Assembly (NCBI GenBank): GCA_028583605.1
Contig: CM053337.1
Span: forward strand, 9,996,469-10,060,468
From: Dastarcus helophoroides
Taxonomy: Eukaryota > Arthropoda > Insecta > Coleoptera > Bothrideridae
DNA length: 64,000 nt
Direction: 5' to 3'
Below, one piece after another: positions 23,612 through 33,368 of this stretch. Position 1 is the stretch's first letter, and each line of letters begins with the position of its first letter. The position numbers were made by a program, and so were the translations under genes. Below the pieces are notes generated by a model that searched no databases, had not been told where the DNA came from, and saw only the letters and a program-made list of their open reading frames with translations.

Positions 23612-24343
23612 ATGGAGAAAGCGTCGGATATAAACATTGACACCGATAATTTCGAACCCAAAAAACCATCCAAACGAAGATTGCAGTCGACTGGCAGCAC
23701 AGCGATGGAAGTAGATGTTCACAATGGAATCCAAGGAAAAAGTAAAAATAGACCACCGAAAAACAAACGCCTTCGAATGCAATCACTATCTGAGAGTAAA
23801 AATGACATGAGGAAAATTCCTGTGCCGGCACACAGATACACCCCATTGAAAGAAAATTGGCTTAAAATATTTACACCAATCGTTGAGCACCTTCAGCTGC
23901 AAGTGAGATTTAATTTACAAACAAGGAATGTGGAAATTAAGACTTGTTCAGAGACGAAGGATATTGGTAATCTTCAAAAAGCTGCCGATTTTGTAAAAGC
24001 ATTCGTTTATGGTTTCGAAGTTGAAGATGCATTAGCGCTGCTCAGATTGGACGATTTATTTGTTGAAACTTTTGAAATTAAAGATGTTAAAACACTCGAA
24101 GGCGATCATCAGTCTAGAGCGATTGGTAGACTTGCAGGGAAGGGTGGAAGGACGAAATTCACAATAGAAAATGTAACGAAGACGAGAATAGTCCTGGCAG
24201 ATAGCAAAATACACATATTGGGAAGTTTCCAAAATATACAAATGGCAAGAAGAGCTGTATGTAATTTAATACTAGGATCACCACCCTCGAAAGTGTATGG
24301 GCAGTTAAGGAACGTTGCTTCTAGGGTTTCTGAGAGATTGTAA
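23612..24343 (+). CDS. PNO1: RNA-binding protein PNO1 (Dim2), 40S ribosome assembly factor
   Basis: PNO1 is a nuclear and cytoplasmic KH-domain protein that binds the 3' end of 18S rRNA in pre-40S particles. There it holds NOB1 and helps recruit the Dim1 dimethylase. The gene is one exon of 243 codons, the usual length. Residues 1-65 are a variable basic tail (KKPSKRRLQST, RPPKNKRLR). RKIPVPAHRYTPLKENWLKI opens the conserved part, followed by a degenerate first KH region and then the second KH domain with GRLAGKGGRTK (its GKGG loop at 176-179), KTRIVLADSKIHILG, and SPPSKVYGQLRNVASR at the end. The start has a good context (CACAATGG). It points tail-to-tail at the VTI1B-like gene, with 89 bp between stop codons, so the two 3' UTRs must be short or overlap. 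Confidence 0.96.
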   Translation: MEKASDINIDTDNFEPKKPSKRRLQSTGSTAMEVDVHNGIQGKSKNRPPKNKRLRMQSLSESKNDMRKIPVPAHRYTPLKENWLKIFTPIVEHLQLQVRFNLQTRNVEIKTCSETKDIGNLQKAADFVKAFVYGFEVEDALALLRLDDLFVETFEIKDVKTLEGDHQSRAIGRLAGKGGRTKFTIENVTKTRIVLADSKIHILGSFQNIQMARRAVCNLILGSPPSKVYGQLRNVASRVSERL

Positions 24344-24432
24344 TTAAAAACAGTGATTTAATATAGTGTATTACCTTCTAATTTATGTTATATAATTTGA
24401 TTAAATAATATATTTTCAAAATTTGGCATTAG

Positions 24433-24786
24433 CTAATGTTTTTTAAAAAACCTTATATAAGTTACACCTACTAGAATCCCTATTTCTACAAGAATTATCA
24501 AGATCAGTAGTAATTTATTGTATATCACACTTCGGCTCATTTTCTTTAGGAGAGCTCGTGCATTGTCTAGTTCTTCATTTGCACCCTCAAGACGGCCTTT
24601 TGTTCGTAACAAAGTTTCACGCTGTTCGTGCAATTCAGAAAGAACTTCAGTTCCTATGACTTCTGTTTCAACGGCGATTTGGTTTGATCTAGCTAAACTT
24701 TCCCCAGTTCTTTCCAATATTTGCCTTCCCTCGAGAGCAGTCTGCCTGTTGTAAGCATCCCAATCGAAATTCCTGTCATTGTACAT
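24433..24786 (-). CDS. VTI1B: VTI1B-like Qb-SNARE, short form
   Basis: A tail-anchored SNARE of endosome and late Golgi fusion. The 117 residues contain a SNARE helix (about 27-88: ILERTGESLARSNQIAVETE, then VIGTEVLSELHEQRETLLRT) with a candidate zero-layer glutamine at 55. The membrane span NKLLLILIILVEIGILVG (90-107) and a short FFKKH tail follow. This matches the C-terminal half of VTI1B. The N-terminal three-helix domain of full-length VTI1 proteins (about 220-230 residues in all) is missing. An in-frame TAG lies four codons before the ATG. Either the short form is real, or CGCTAG there is a splice acceptor and upstream exons exist; I found none within 24790-25230. Confidence 0.85.
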   Translation of the reverse strand: MYNDRNFDWDAYNRQTALEGRQILERTGESLARSNQIAVETEVIGTEVLSELHEQRETLLRTKGRLEGANEELDNARALLKKMSRSVIYNKLLLILIILVEIGILVGVTYIRFFKKH

Positions 24787-26556
24787 TATTAAAAACTAGC
24801 GAGATTATGTTTATATTTAATACGAATAATAGGTTTATGGCATCAAAATTTCAAATTTAAGGCGTAGAATAACAACATAACCTTAAAAAATAATTTATGA
24901 CATTACGTTTGACAAAATGACAGATGTCGAATTTTACACACTGGTACTTTTGGCCTACCAAATTAAATGGCGAAATTTTAATGATTTTTGTTTATAAAAG
25001 TATTTTTCTTTATAAATCGGGTGTTTGAATGAAAAATTCATTAATTTAGCTGTAAATATTTGTTATATTTTTACTGTATGTCTTAAATAATCAGCGATTA
25101 GCTTCTGCAACATTTGAACTACTATCATAACAAACCTACTGAAGGAAATTTAAAGTTACTCATTATTTTATGAATTTGAGTATCTCATGGGTTCAAATCA
25201 TATTTTATCAAAGAAAATATTGGGAATTTCAGAAACGTGCATAAGAGTGGACCGTGAAAAATTATATCTTTAAATAAATTACTAACAAAATCACCAGAAC
25301 TAAAGCACCCTTCACGCGTAAAAGATTTTGAGGATTAATGTGTTGCCTATATTTCAGGGGTTATTTAGCAAAAATAATCGAAGTAAATGTTGTTCATCTT
25401 TTTTTATTAGCATTATTAACAATTTAATAATTCTCAGCAAAAATTGACATAAAATATAAAAGAATCACTTCTAAACCAAACAACAATAAATCAAAATATA
25501 TAATGATATTTAGGTTGGGATTTTAAGAACACAGAACAACATTAAGTAATATTCCCTGAATCTTCATAAATCATTAAGAAATGTCACAAAGCTGCCACAT
25601 AACTTGTCTAAATATTACTAGTTCTGGTTTTTGCCACTACAAAATTAGAGGTTCGGTGCCTCATCTGATAAAGATTTATCTGAAATGATTGAAAGGATTT
25701 TTTTTGTATTAGAAAATTCAAACCTTCTTACATAAATATGTCCAAGTGATACTTGACAGCTCAATCAAATAATCAATAAGTAATCGCATGCCTTTTTCGC
25801 CTCGTCCTTTTCTGATACAAAAAAATCACAGCAAACTTGATGACTTTTTCATTTCAACACACGATGGAATTATAGCAACAATTTTTAGAAGCATAGATTT
25901 ACTGATAATAGATTTTTTATTAAAGATAAGATCATTATTACAAGAGTAAAATCTACTAAATAAACGCCCTTCATCTTTTGTCCCATTGGGTTCCACTGCT
26001 GAAGGTAAACAATTTACAGCGTTCACTGTAAACACTGCGAAATTGGAACGAATAAGTGCAATATTTCTTCATTTTTAGTTATTTAAAAGCAAATAAAATA
26101 TTGAAATTTGTCCTTATGCTCAATAGCAATGTTTAATATCCGGTAGAATACGGCTGCATAACTCTGTTTTGTATTTCTACCAGAAATTAAAAATTACTAT
26201 TCAATCTGACGACAGTTTTCAATATTTTACTATTTTGAATAGTAGAAAATAAAGAAATAGTGTATTTACTCGCTCTCGTTCCTCATTATTTACATACAAT
26301 ACGCGAAACTAATAGAACACAAAATGGCGAGCGTGAATACCTGTTCTTATCGAGTTGAAACTCTATCAGTTAAATTTTCTGTGGTTTATCTTTTGAACCA
26401 CAAAACGTGTCTATTGTGGTTGATTTGAACTATGGCAGTATGTCAATGTCAATGTGATGCTTTGACGTTTCTCTTTACGAAATGTTGCATGCATTTCACG
26501 TGGTTTTGCAATATTTTCTAAAATAAACACCTACAGAAGCAGATTTAAAAATAAAA
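24787..26556. other. intergenic region between VTI1B-like gene and NOG1
   Basis: About 1.8 kb without a recognisable gene. It holds one copy of a ~440-bp dispersed repeat (listed separately). 26280-26556 has ordinary composition and probably contains the NOG1 promoter and 5' UTR; I see no clear core promoter motif. Confidence 0.5.
25237..25687 (+). repeat. interspersed repeat, copy 1 (partner at 59296-59734)
   Basis: Shares long blocks in the same order with 59296-59734: ACAAAATCACCAGAACTAAA, GATTAATGTGTTGCCTATAT, AAATATAAAAGAATCA, GATTTTAAGAACACAGAACA, CTAAATATTACTAGTTCT, TTGCCACTACAAAAT, TTTATCTGAAATG. No coding frame and no obvious terminal repeats are present. It is likely a non-autonomous transposon relic. 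Confidence 0.75.
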
Positions 26557-29500
26557 ATGTCCATATACAATTTTAAAAAGATAGCTGTGGTCCCCACAGC
26601 GAAGGTAAGTTCAAATCATCGAGTATTTATTTTTAACAGCGCATAACCTTTTTCTTAATTTTTAGGACTTCATTGATATCATTCTATCAAAAACACAACG
26701 CAAAACACCGACGGTCGTTCACAAGCAATATAAGATAACAAGAATACGAAATTTTTACACCAGAAAGGTCAAATTTTGTCAACAAAGCTTTCATGATCGA
26801 TTAACACAAATTTTAACCGAGTTCCCAAAATTGGACGATGTACATCCCTTTTATGCTGATTTGATGAATGTTTTGTATGACAAGGACCATTATAAGTTAG
26901 CATTGGGCCAAATTAACACGGCAAGACATCTTATAGACAAGTAAGAATTGTTTAAATGTAAAAACATGTTGATTTTGATGCAGATTTTTTTTTTTGTACT
27001 AAAATGGCTTTGATACTTTTATATTTTATAATCTATTGTCATAAAGTAGTAATGATATAATAATAGTAACGGTTTCATTTATTTGTTCTCTAAATAGTTA
27101 TAGACTTTCAAGAGAGAAAAGTTTCATATTCATACCTTTTTTGATTTGTCTAAGAAATGATATATGTTCTTGTAATCTTACCCAATTAAGCTTCCTAGTT
27201 TTTAAGCAGGTATCGAAATACTTGTACAGTGATGTTGCCTTATAATGAACATCATCAGTTCATTATAAGAGAAATTCATATTAAACAATAAATGCTAATT
27301 ACCAAACCTTTAATAGTGTAGATAGGTTCGCTGCAAACAAACAAGAGGGTTTGTTATAAGTGAACATTACTGTATATGTGTTCTAATAAGCAGTTTGACA
27401 TTGAACTTTCTGTTTCTAGTGTTGCGAAAGATTATGTAAGATTATTGAAATATGGGGATTCCTTATATCGATGTAAGCAGCTTAAAAGGGCCGCTCTCGG
27501 TCGAATGGCCACCATAATGAAGAGACAAGCTTCAAATTTGACATACTTGGAGCAAGTGAGACAGCATCTGGCACGTTTGCCTTCTATAGACCCATACACA
27601 CGCACAATTCTTATCTGCGGTAACACAAGAATATTCTGTTGTCCTATTTGTTGCTTATTCTTTTAAATTTAGGTTTCCCTAATGTTGGCAAGTCATCTTT
27701 TATAAACAAAATCACACGGGCGGATGTCGAAGTTCAACCTTATGCATTTACAACAAAATCTTTATATGTTGGGCACACCGATTACAAATATCTAAGATGG
27801 CAAGTTATTGATACTCCCGGAATTCTGGACCACTCTCTTGAGGAACGTAACGTTATTGAAATGCAGGCTGTTACTGCATTGGCTCACATCAGAGCTTGCA
27901 TTTTATATTTCCTGGATCCGTCAGAACAGTGCGGTCATGTTTTAGAAGAACAAGTTAAATTATTTGATTCCATTAAACCACTTTTCGCCAACAAGCCTCT
28001 TATTATTGTTGCCAATAAAACCGATATTGTAACTCTGGATGAATTGTCGCCAGAGAGGAGAGCCGTCTTGAAAGATTTAGAAAATGATCCGGAAATACCA
28101 ATTATGGAAATGTCAACTGTTACTGATGTTGGTGTTATGGAGGTAAAAACGGAAGCTTGCGAAAAGTTACTCAGTTTCCGCGTCGATCAGAAGCTCAGAA
28201 CAAAGAAGGTAATTTTTTCTCATTTGCCTATATGTATCAGGATTTCCCAAACTGTGCTCTGGTGGTGTTCTATTGTAATTTAACGGAATGTTATTGATTA
28301 TGTGGACATAAAATTAACAAGTTCATTCTAGAAATCTCGCAATTAACGTCAACATTTTGTAAAGGTCGAAATTGTAGTTTAACTTTCGGAATTTTGTCTC
28401 TTTGAAGATGAAATTTTAGAAAAAAGCGAGTGTTAAGTCCAAACTAAAAGTTTGAACAAAATATTCGAAATTGCTAGAAAAAGCTTCCCAATTTTTGACC
28501 ATCAGAATTTAAAGTTTGAACTCTTAACTTTAAGAAAAAAATCAAATTGTGAAAATGAAAAAATTCTGAAATTAGGGTTGAAACTTGAAGTAAAAAGCCA
28601 AAACTTCTAGAACACTTGCAGATTTTGAATCTAAAGTCGAAGGCTTAGGAAAAAAGTAGAAATTTTAATTAGTAGCAGTTGAAATTTTGAAAAAATTTGA
28701 AAATTCGTAAAAAAATTCAAAATGTTCGAAAAGAAGAGAATTTAGAAAATGTCAAAGTTTTGATATGAAAGTCGAATTTTGGAGAAAAACTCAAAACTGT
28801 TAGAAAACTTGTAGATTTTGAGTTTTGAGTTAAAACTACACGAAAAAAGCAGAAATTTTAAATTTCAGCAGAACAGTTCTACAATAAAGTCGAAACTTCA
28901 AGAAAAAGCTCCAAAATTGTGGAGTTTAAACATTTTAAACTAAACAATTTGATAAAGTTAAAATTTCTTTATTTCAAATTTCGATTCTTAGGTGGATGGC
29001 GTCCTTAATCGTCTTCACGTAGCCATACCAAAACCCCGAGACCAGAAGCAACGACCAGTTTGCATACCGGAAAGCGTAATTGCAAAGAAGCAGCAGCTGG
29101 CCGAAAAACAGAAGAAAAAATTGGAGCGAGACATAGAAATAGAAGAAGGCGACGATTACGTCTTGGACCTAAAGAAGCACTACACGGAAATACCAGAAGA
29201 AGAACGTCATGATATCATACCTGAACTGTGGGAAGGTCACAATGTCGCGGATTACATCGACCCTGACATATTCGCGAAATTGGAGGAACTCGAACATGAG
29301 GAAGAAATCCGGGAAGAAACCGGAATGTATGTTGTACCGAAGATCGAATTGGATCAAACCATGCGAGAGATCAAGGAATTAGCGCTACAGATCAGGCATA
29401 AGAAAGCTATCCTAAAAGATGAAGCTAGAGTTAATAAGCAAAGCAAGAAACCTGTTATGCCGAGGACAGCTGGGGCTAAAGTTAAGGATCGCACTGTGAA

Positions 29501-29918
29501 TAGGCTGCGAAAGAGTATGGAAAGCCTAGGGGTCGATATGAACGGCACGAAAGATGCCCACTTTACGAAAACTAAACCAAGGAGCAGATCAGTTGGAGCT
29601 GTTGTTAAAAAAATGAAAATGGACACAAGCGACAGCGAGGGTAAACCCACAAAAACTTCTACTGCACTTCTTAAGAAATCTAGAGGGGATTTGGGCGTCA
29701 AGGATGCTGCTGTAAGTTATGGGTAATTTCCATCGATGGCATTATTATGTTGTATTTTTCAGATGAAAAAGAAATTGGCCAAGATCGCACATCGGGCAAT
29801 CAGTAAGAAGGTTGCAAAAATGGGTCTTAAGGGAGAAGCGGATAGATTTATTGGAACTAAAATGCCCAAACACTTGTATTCAGGCAAGAGAGGTGTTGGC
29901 AAAACAGATCGTCGTTAA
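26557..29918 (+). CDS. GTPBP4: nucleolar GTP-binding protein NOG1 (GTPBP4), 60S ribosome assembly
   Basis: NOG1 is an Obg/CgtA-related GTPase needed for maturation of the 60S subunit in the nucleolus. Six exons join in phase: 26557-26604, 26666-26940, 27420-27619, 27673-28208, 28992-29711, 29763-29918, giving 644 residues, the usual family length. The N-terminal helical NOGCT-partner domain starts [21 protein letters not shown]1 is GFPNVGKSS (175-183), G3 is DTPG (221-224) and G4 is NKTD (289-292). The C-terminal region is charged ([40 protein letters not shown]) and ends in the basic [15 protein letters not shown]. All introns use GT-AG. The fourth intron (28209-28991) is filled with the same TCGAAATTT repeat words as the intergenic satellites. 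An AATAAA follows at 29952-29957. Its neighbour PNO1 serves the other ribosomal subunit, but there is no sign of shared control. Confidence 0.96.
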
Positions 29919-29951
29919 GTTTTCAGTGGATTGTATTCCTAATTTCATTAA

Positions 29952-29957
29952 AATAAA
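29952..29957 (+). terminator. poly(A) signal of the NOG1 gene
   Basis: AATAAA lies 34 bp after the stop codon, making a very short 3' UTR. Confidence 0.6.
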
Positions 29958-29989
29958 GAATTTAAAGGTTACATAGTTATTCAGTATTG

Positions 29990-30260
29990 ATCACTTTGTG
30001 GGATGCCTAAAGTGTAGGCTTGCACTTGGGTGACCCTTTCCGGGCCCATTGTGCCCTCCCCGTGATTGAGGTGTGCTTGATCATTTATTCAGCCACCCAA
30101 GCTTGTTGAGAAACTGAAGAACATCCCTTGGATGCGCCTCTCTCAAATGGCCACACTAGGCCAGAAGTCCATCAGTGTGGATCCTTTAATTGATGTTAGT
30201 GTTGGGCAGTGACACATGCTTGAACTCTCATCTTCTAAACACCCCCTACAATTCGGGTCG
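29990..30260. other. GC-rich island of unknown nature
   Basis: About 270 bp with far higher GC than anything around it (for example GACCCTTTCCGGGCCCATTG, GCCCTCCCCGTGATTGAGG). No frame longer than about 40 codons is convincing, and no tRNA cloverleaf or A/B box pair was found. It could be a relic of a foreign or mobile sequence, or an unrecognised RNA gene. 30261-30612, the rest of the spacer, is plain AT-rich DNA. Confidence 0.4.
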
Positions 30261-30612
30261 TTTATAATATCCAAATTTCTTGAGAATTGACATTTAAAAT
30301 TTCAACAGATTTGACTTAATAATCCTTTTAACTTAGTGTCAGTCGTGTTTCAAGATTTAAAATTTTCCATACATTTTGCAAGATTTTAATTAATTTTTAG
30401 CTACATTTTAAGTTTAAAAGTCTAAATTACAAAACTAAGGTTGAAAGTTTTCTTTCTTCTAATAATGTTGTTCTAATGTTGACATGTTTAAAGAAAAAGC
30501 GAATTTAACTCTGAATAATATTTATTTCTAGAAATTGAGGAAAAAACAAAGTTACGTTAAGACAACTTGTCATTAATCATTCTTATAATAAAGAGAACTA
30601 TCTCAATTATAA

Positions 30613-32972
30613 TTAGGAGAGATTTATCGTCGATTGCTGTAAGCGTGAAATATGTTCCTCCAAACGTTTATTTTCTTCCATTATATCTGGCAAATGTTCC
30701 AGCTCTTTTTCCCACTTAGATATGTCTTCTGACATTTCTGAACACAAGGATTCAATGTCTTCTCTCAAATGAAGGGACAAGTTGGGGAGTTTAGCTGTTT
30801 TGTCATTTAGCATTTGTGTTTGCGAAAGTGCATCGTTCATTTTTTTAGACAACTCGTCCATTTCATTCTCTATCATATTCTCGTCCTGTGAAAATACTTA
30901 ATTATAATACAGAATATTAAGTGATTACAGTTTTTTACTATGCTGGAAATCATATTTTTTATATCTGCGTCGATGCCAGAGAGTAGTTTTTCGTATTTGT
31001 GGCTGAAAATAAATTAAATGCCAGAGTGTTGAAAACCGTTTACAAAACTTACCACTGCTCTTCAAAATCAGTCCTCAATTGGGTAAGTTCAGTCTCATTC
31101 TGTAGATATGTTTGCGTCAAAACTTTGCTCCTGTTAAGAATATGTTTAACTTTCAGCGTTTTTTCTAGTAAACCTTCTTTTGCCTCTTGATGCTCAGTAT
31201 TGGAGTTACAGTAAATTTGTAGTTTATTTATGCACTCATCGAGGGCTGATTGATTTGCTTCGCTTAGGTTGTGACTTACGGCCAAGGAGTTATCAGTGGC
31301 GACGCTCTAAAATAAAAAATGTGATAATTTTCAAAGCCGATTTTTTTTGTTACATTCGCAGAATATGTATCATTTACTTTTTTTGGTAGTAAAATCAGTT
31401 GCATAAAGATGATGTGAAATGAGATTTTTTGTGCGAAGTACAGAAATTTATTCTGTTCAAAGATAGATTACATTTCGTTGGATATACATTGTTAGTGTGA
31501 GTGTTGGAGAAAATTAAAAAAAATCAATCAAAATATAATAAAGTGTTTTCATAAAATGCAATTTCTTTTTATTCTTTTGATTGTAAACAGATGCTTTCCA
31601 CATTGGAATTTTCAACCTATCTAATCCATCTATTTTATAAAAATTCTAACTTTCGCTAAAAAACAATCCCAATTTTGATTAAAATTTCGAAACAATGCCA
31701 AAATCTTTAGGGAACAATCGACGTTTCAAGCTTAAAATCAAAATTTTGGTAAATAATGTAAAAATTGAAAGTATAAATATTGAGAAAAAATTCGAAGTTG
31801 GGATCAAATTCCAAGTTTGAAAAAATCACTATATTAGAAGAAAATTTAGTTTCCATGTGTAAAGTTAGAAAAAAATTAATCTTGGAGTTTGCAGACAATT
31901 TGGCGAAAAAGTTATTAGTAAAATTTGACCAAAGTTGAAATTTCGAAGAAAAATCAAGATTTCGAGTAAAGATCCAAGTTTCACCAAAAAAGCGAAATTT
32001 TGTGTAAAACAGTTGAAATTTTGAAATGAAAATCCAAACCTCTATATTAATATTAACATTTTTGATGAGACATTTTTTTTAGTCATTAGGCAGAGAAAAA
32101 TAAAAACGTTTTGTTTTATTTTATAATCGTGTAAAAAAAGCTTTCTTAAGTCGTCAATTTTATTTTACCGCGTAAATAACAATCATTTAAATGAAAAATC
32201 AAAAACTGTAGAATTACAGTACAGGCAGAGACTATTTCTCTATGTTTACAATTTTTCTACGGGACGGTTGGCAACACTGGATGGTATAGAGGACGCATTA
32301 TAATGGCGGCGCCGTTGATTGAATATGTATTCAATCAACGGCGGCGCAAAAGAACTACAACGAAACCCCTATTTTGCAATTTTGTTCGTTTTTGATGTGA
32401 GAACAAGAACGAAAGAAGACGAGAACTAAAAGTTTCATCGGCAAACCTAGTTTTATTTGCATACATTTCTCTCGCAATACTGTAATTTATAAAATATAAA
32501 TGTTACTTTACTTTGGGAAGTTCCCACTTTAAAGTCGAAATTAAAAAATAAATTGAAAATTAAAGTTAACAGTAGAGTATCAAGAAAATGTCTAATTTGC
32601 AATATATGTGTATTTGTAGGCATTCAATTAAAATTTGAATCAATAAAGTTCCCAATTAGGAAAACATACCCGATTTATAAAAAAAGTGTTAAATAATTTT
32701 AGTTTTAAACTCGAAAAACTAAAATGTTTAGTAAAAATCGAAATTTTAAATTTAGAGTCGAAATAAAGAAGGAAAACCTTCCTGGATTGTATGAACATTA
32801 TACAAGAAAGTTATATTATTTCAATGAAAAGTCGTAATGGTTGAAAACAGAAAGCACATCTAAACCTAAAATACAACTAATGAGAGTGTCTTATTTACAT
32901 ACACATAGATAATTTTGCACTTACCTTCTTGTAATACTCCTTGAGAAAATTCTCATAAGGAAACTTACTCAT
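30613..32972 (-). CDS. small coiled-coil protein, unrecognised
   Basis: Four minus-strand exons join in phase with consensus splice sites: 32972-32925 (starts MSKFPYENFLKEYYKK), 31306-31053, 31002-30939 and 30885-30613. The product is about 212 residues, nearly all helical and charged, with heptad-like stretches (EGLLEKTLKVKHILNRSKVL, TELTQLRTDFEEQW, ISKWEKELEHLPDIMEENKR) and no signal peptide or membrane span. I do not recognise the family. The size and helix pattern, including a KWEKE block near the end, loosely recall the HAUS2 subunit of augmin or small kinetochore coiled coils, but this is only a resemblance. A longer N-terminus starting at 33098 is open in frame, but it is hydrophobic and crossed by a possible splice acceptor, so I prefer 32972. 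The 1.6-kb first intron holds repeat-like AT-rich DNA and a GC-rich palindrome. Confidence 0.75.
32305..32348. repeat. GC-capped perfect palindrome
   Basis: GCCGTTGATTGAATA (32311-32325) and its exact reverse complement (32328-32342) are separated by two bases, with further GGCGGC/GCGGCGC at the ends. TATTCAATCAACGG recurs near 33209 and a related GTTGATCAATCAGCGGCGC near 33551. It is probably a hairpin-type element or its footprint. Confidence 0.6.
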
Positions 32973-33125
32973 TGCGTAAAAGAAAATCTTTCGTTTCTGC
33001 ACAAAACAAGCGGAAACCAAATATACGCCAAACGGAAACTCACAAAACATAGAAAAATGTTTAAAACTTAGGTCTATGACTCTGTGCAGGTTCGCCAATC
33101 TATAACAATTAAGTGACGAATCTTA

Positions 33126-33368
33126 GGGTGCGTTTAGATAAGACATTTTATTCCGTGCATTCTTTTTGACATAAGTGTGCACGTTAATTGAATATAGTAT
33201 GTATATGTATTCAATCAACGGTGTGCATATGCTAAGAGAAGGTATCCGAGGCTTATTTACACAGCTGGGAGGAGACAGCTTCTCTGAGGATAGTTGACAC
33301 TTAGGTCGAAGAGAAAATGTACTTTATGTCAGAAAGAAATGTACAGAATAAAGTGTCTAAACGCACCT
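33126..33368. mobile_element. MITE-like element, same family as 15316-15788
   Basis: The ends GGGTGCGTTTAGATAAGACA and, from the other strand, AAGGTGCGTTTAGACACTTT match as inverted repeats (about 30 bp with differences), with TTATTC(C/T)GT following. The interior shares AGCTTCTCTGAGGATAGTTG then ACACTTA with the 15316-15788 copy. It is shorter (about 243 bp) and has no gene. Confidence 0.65.
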
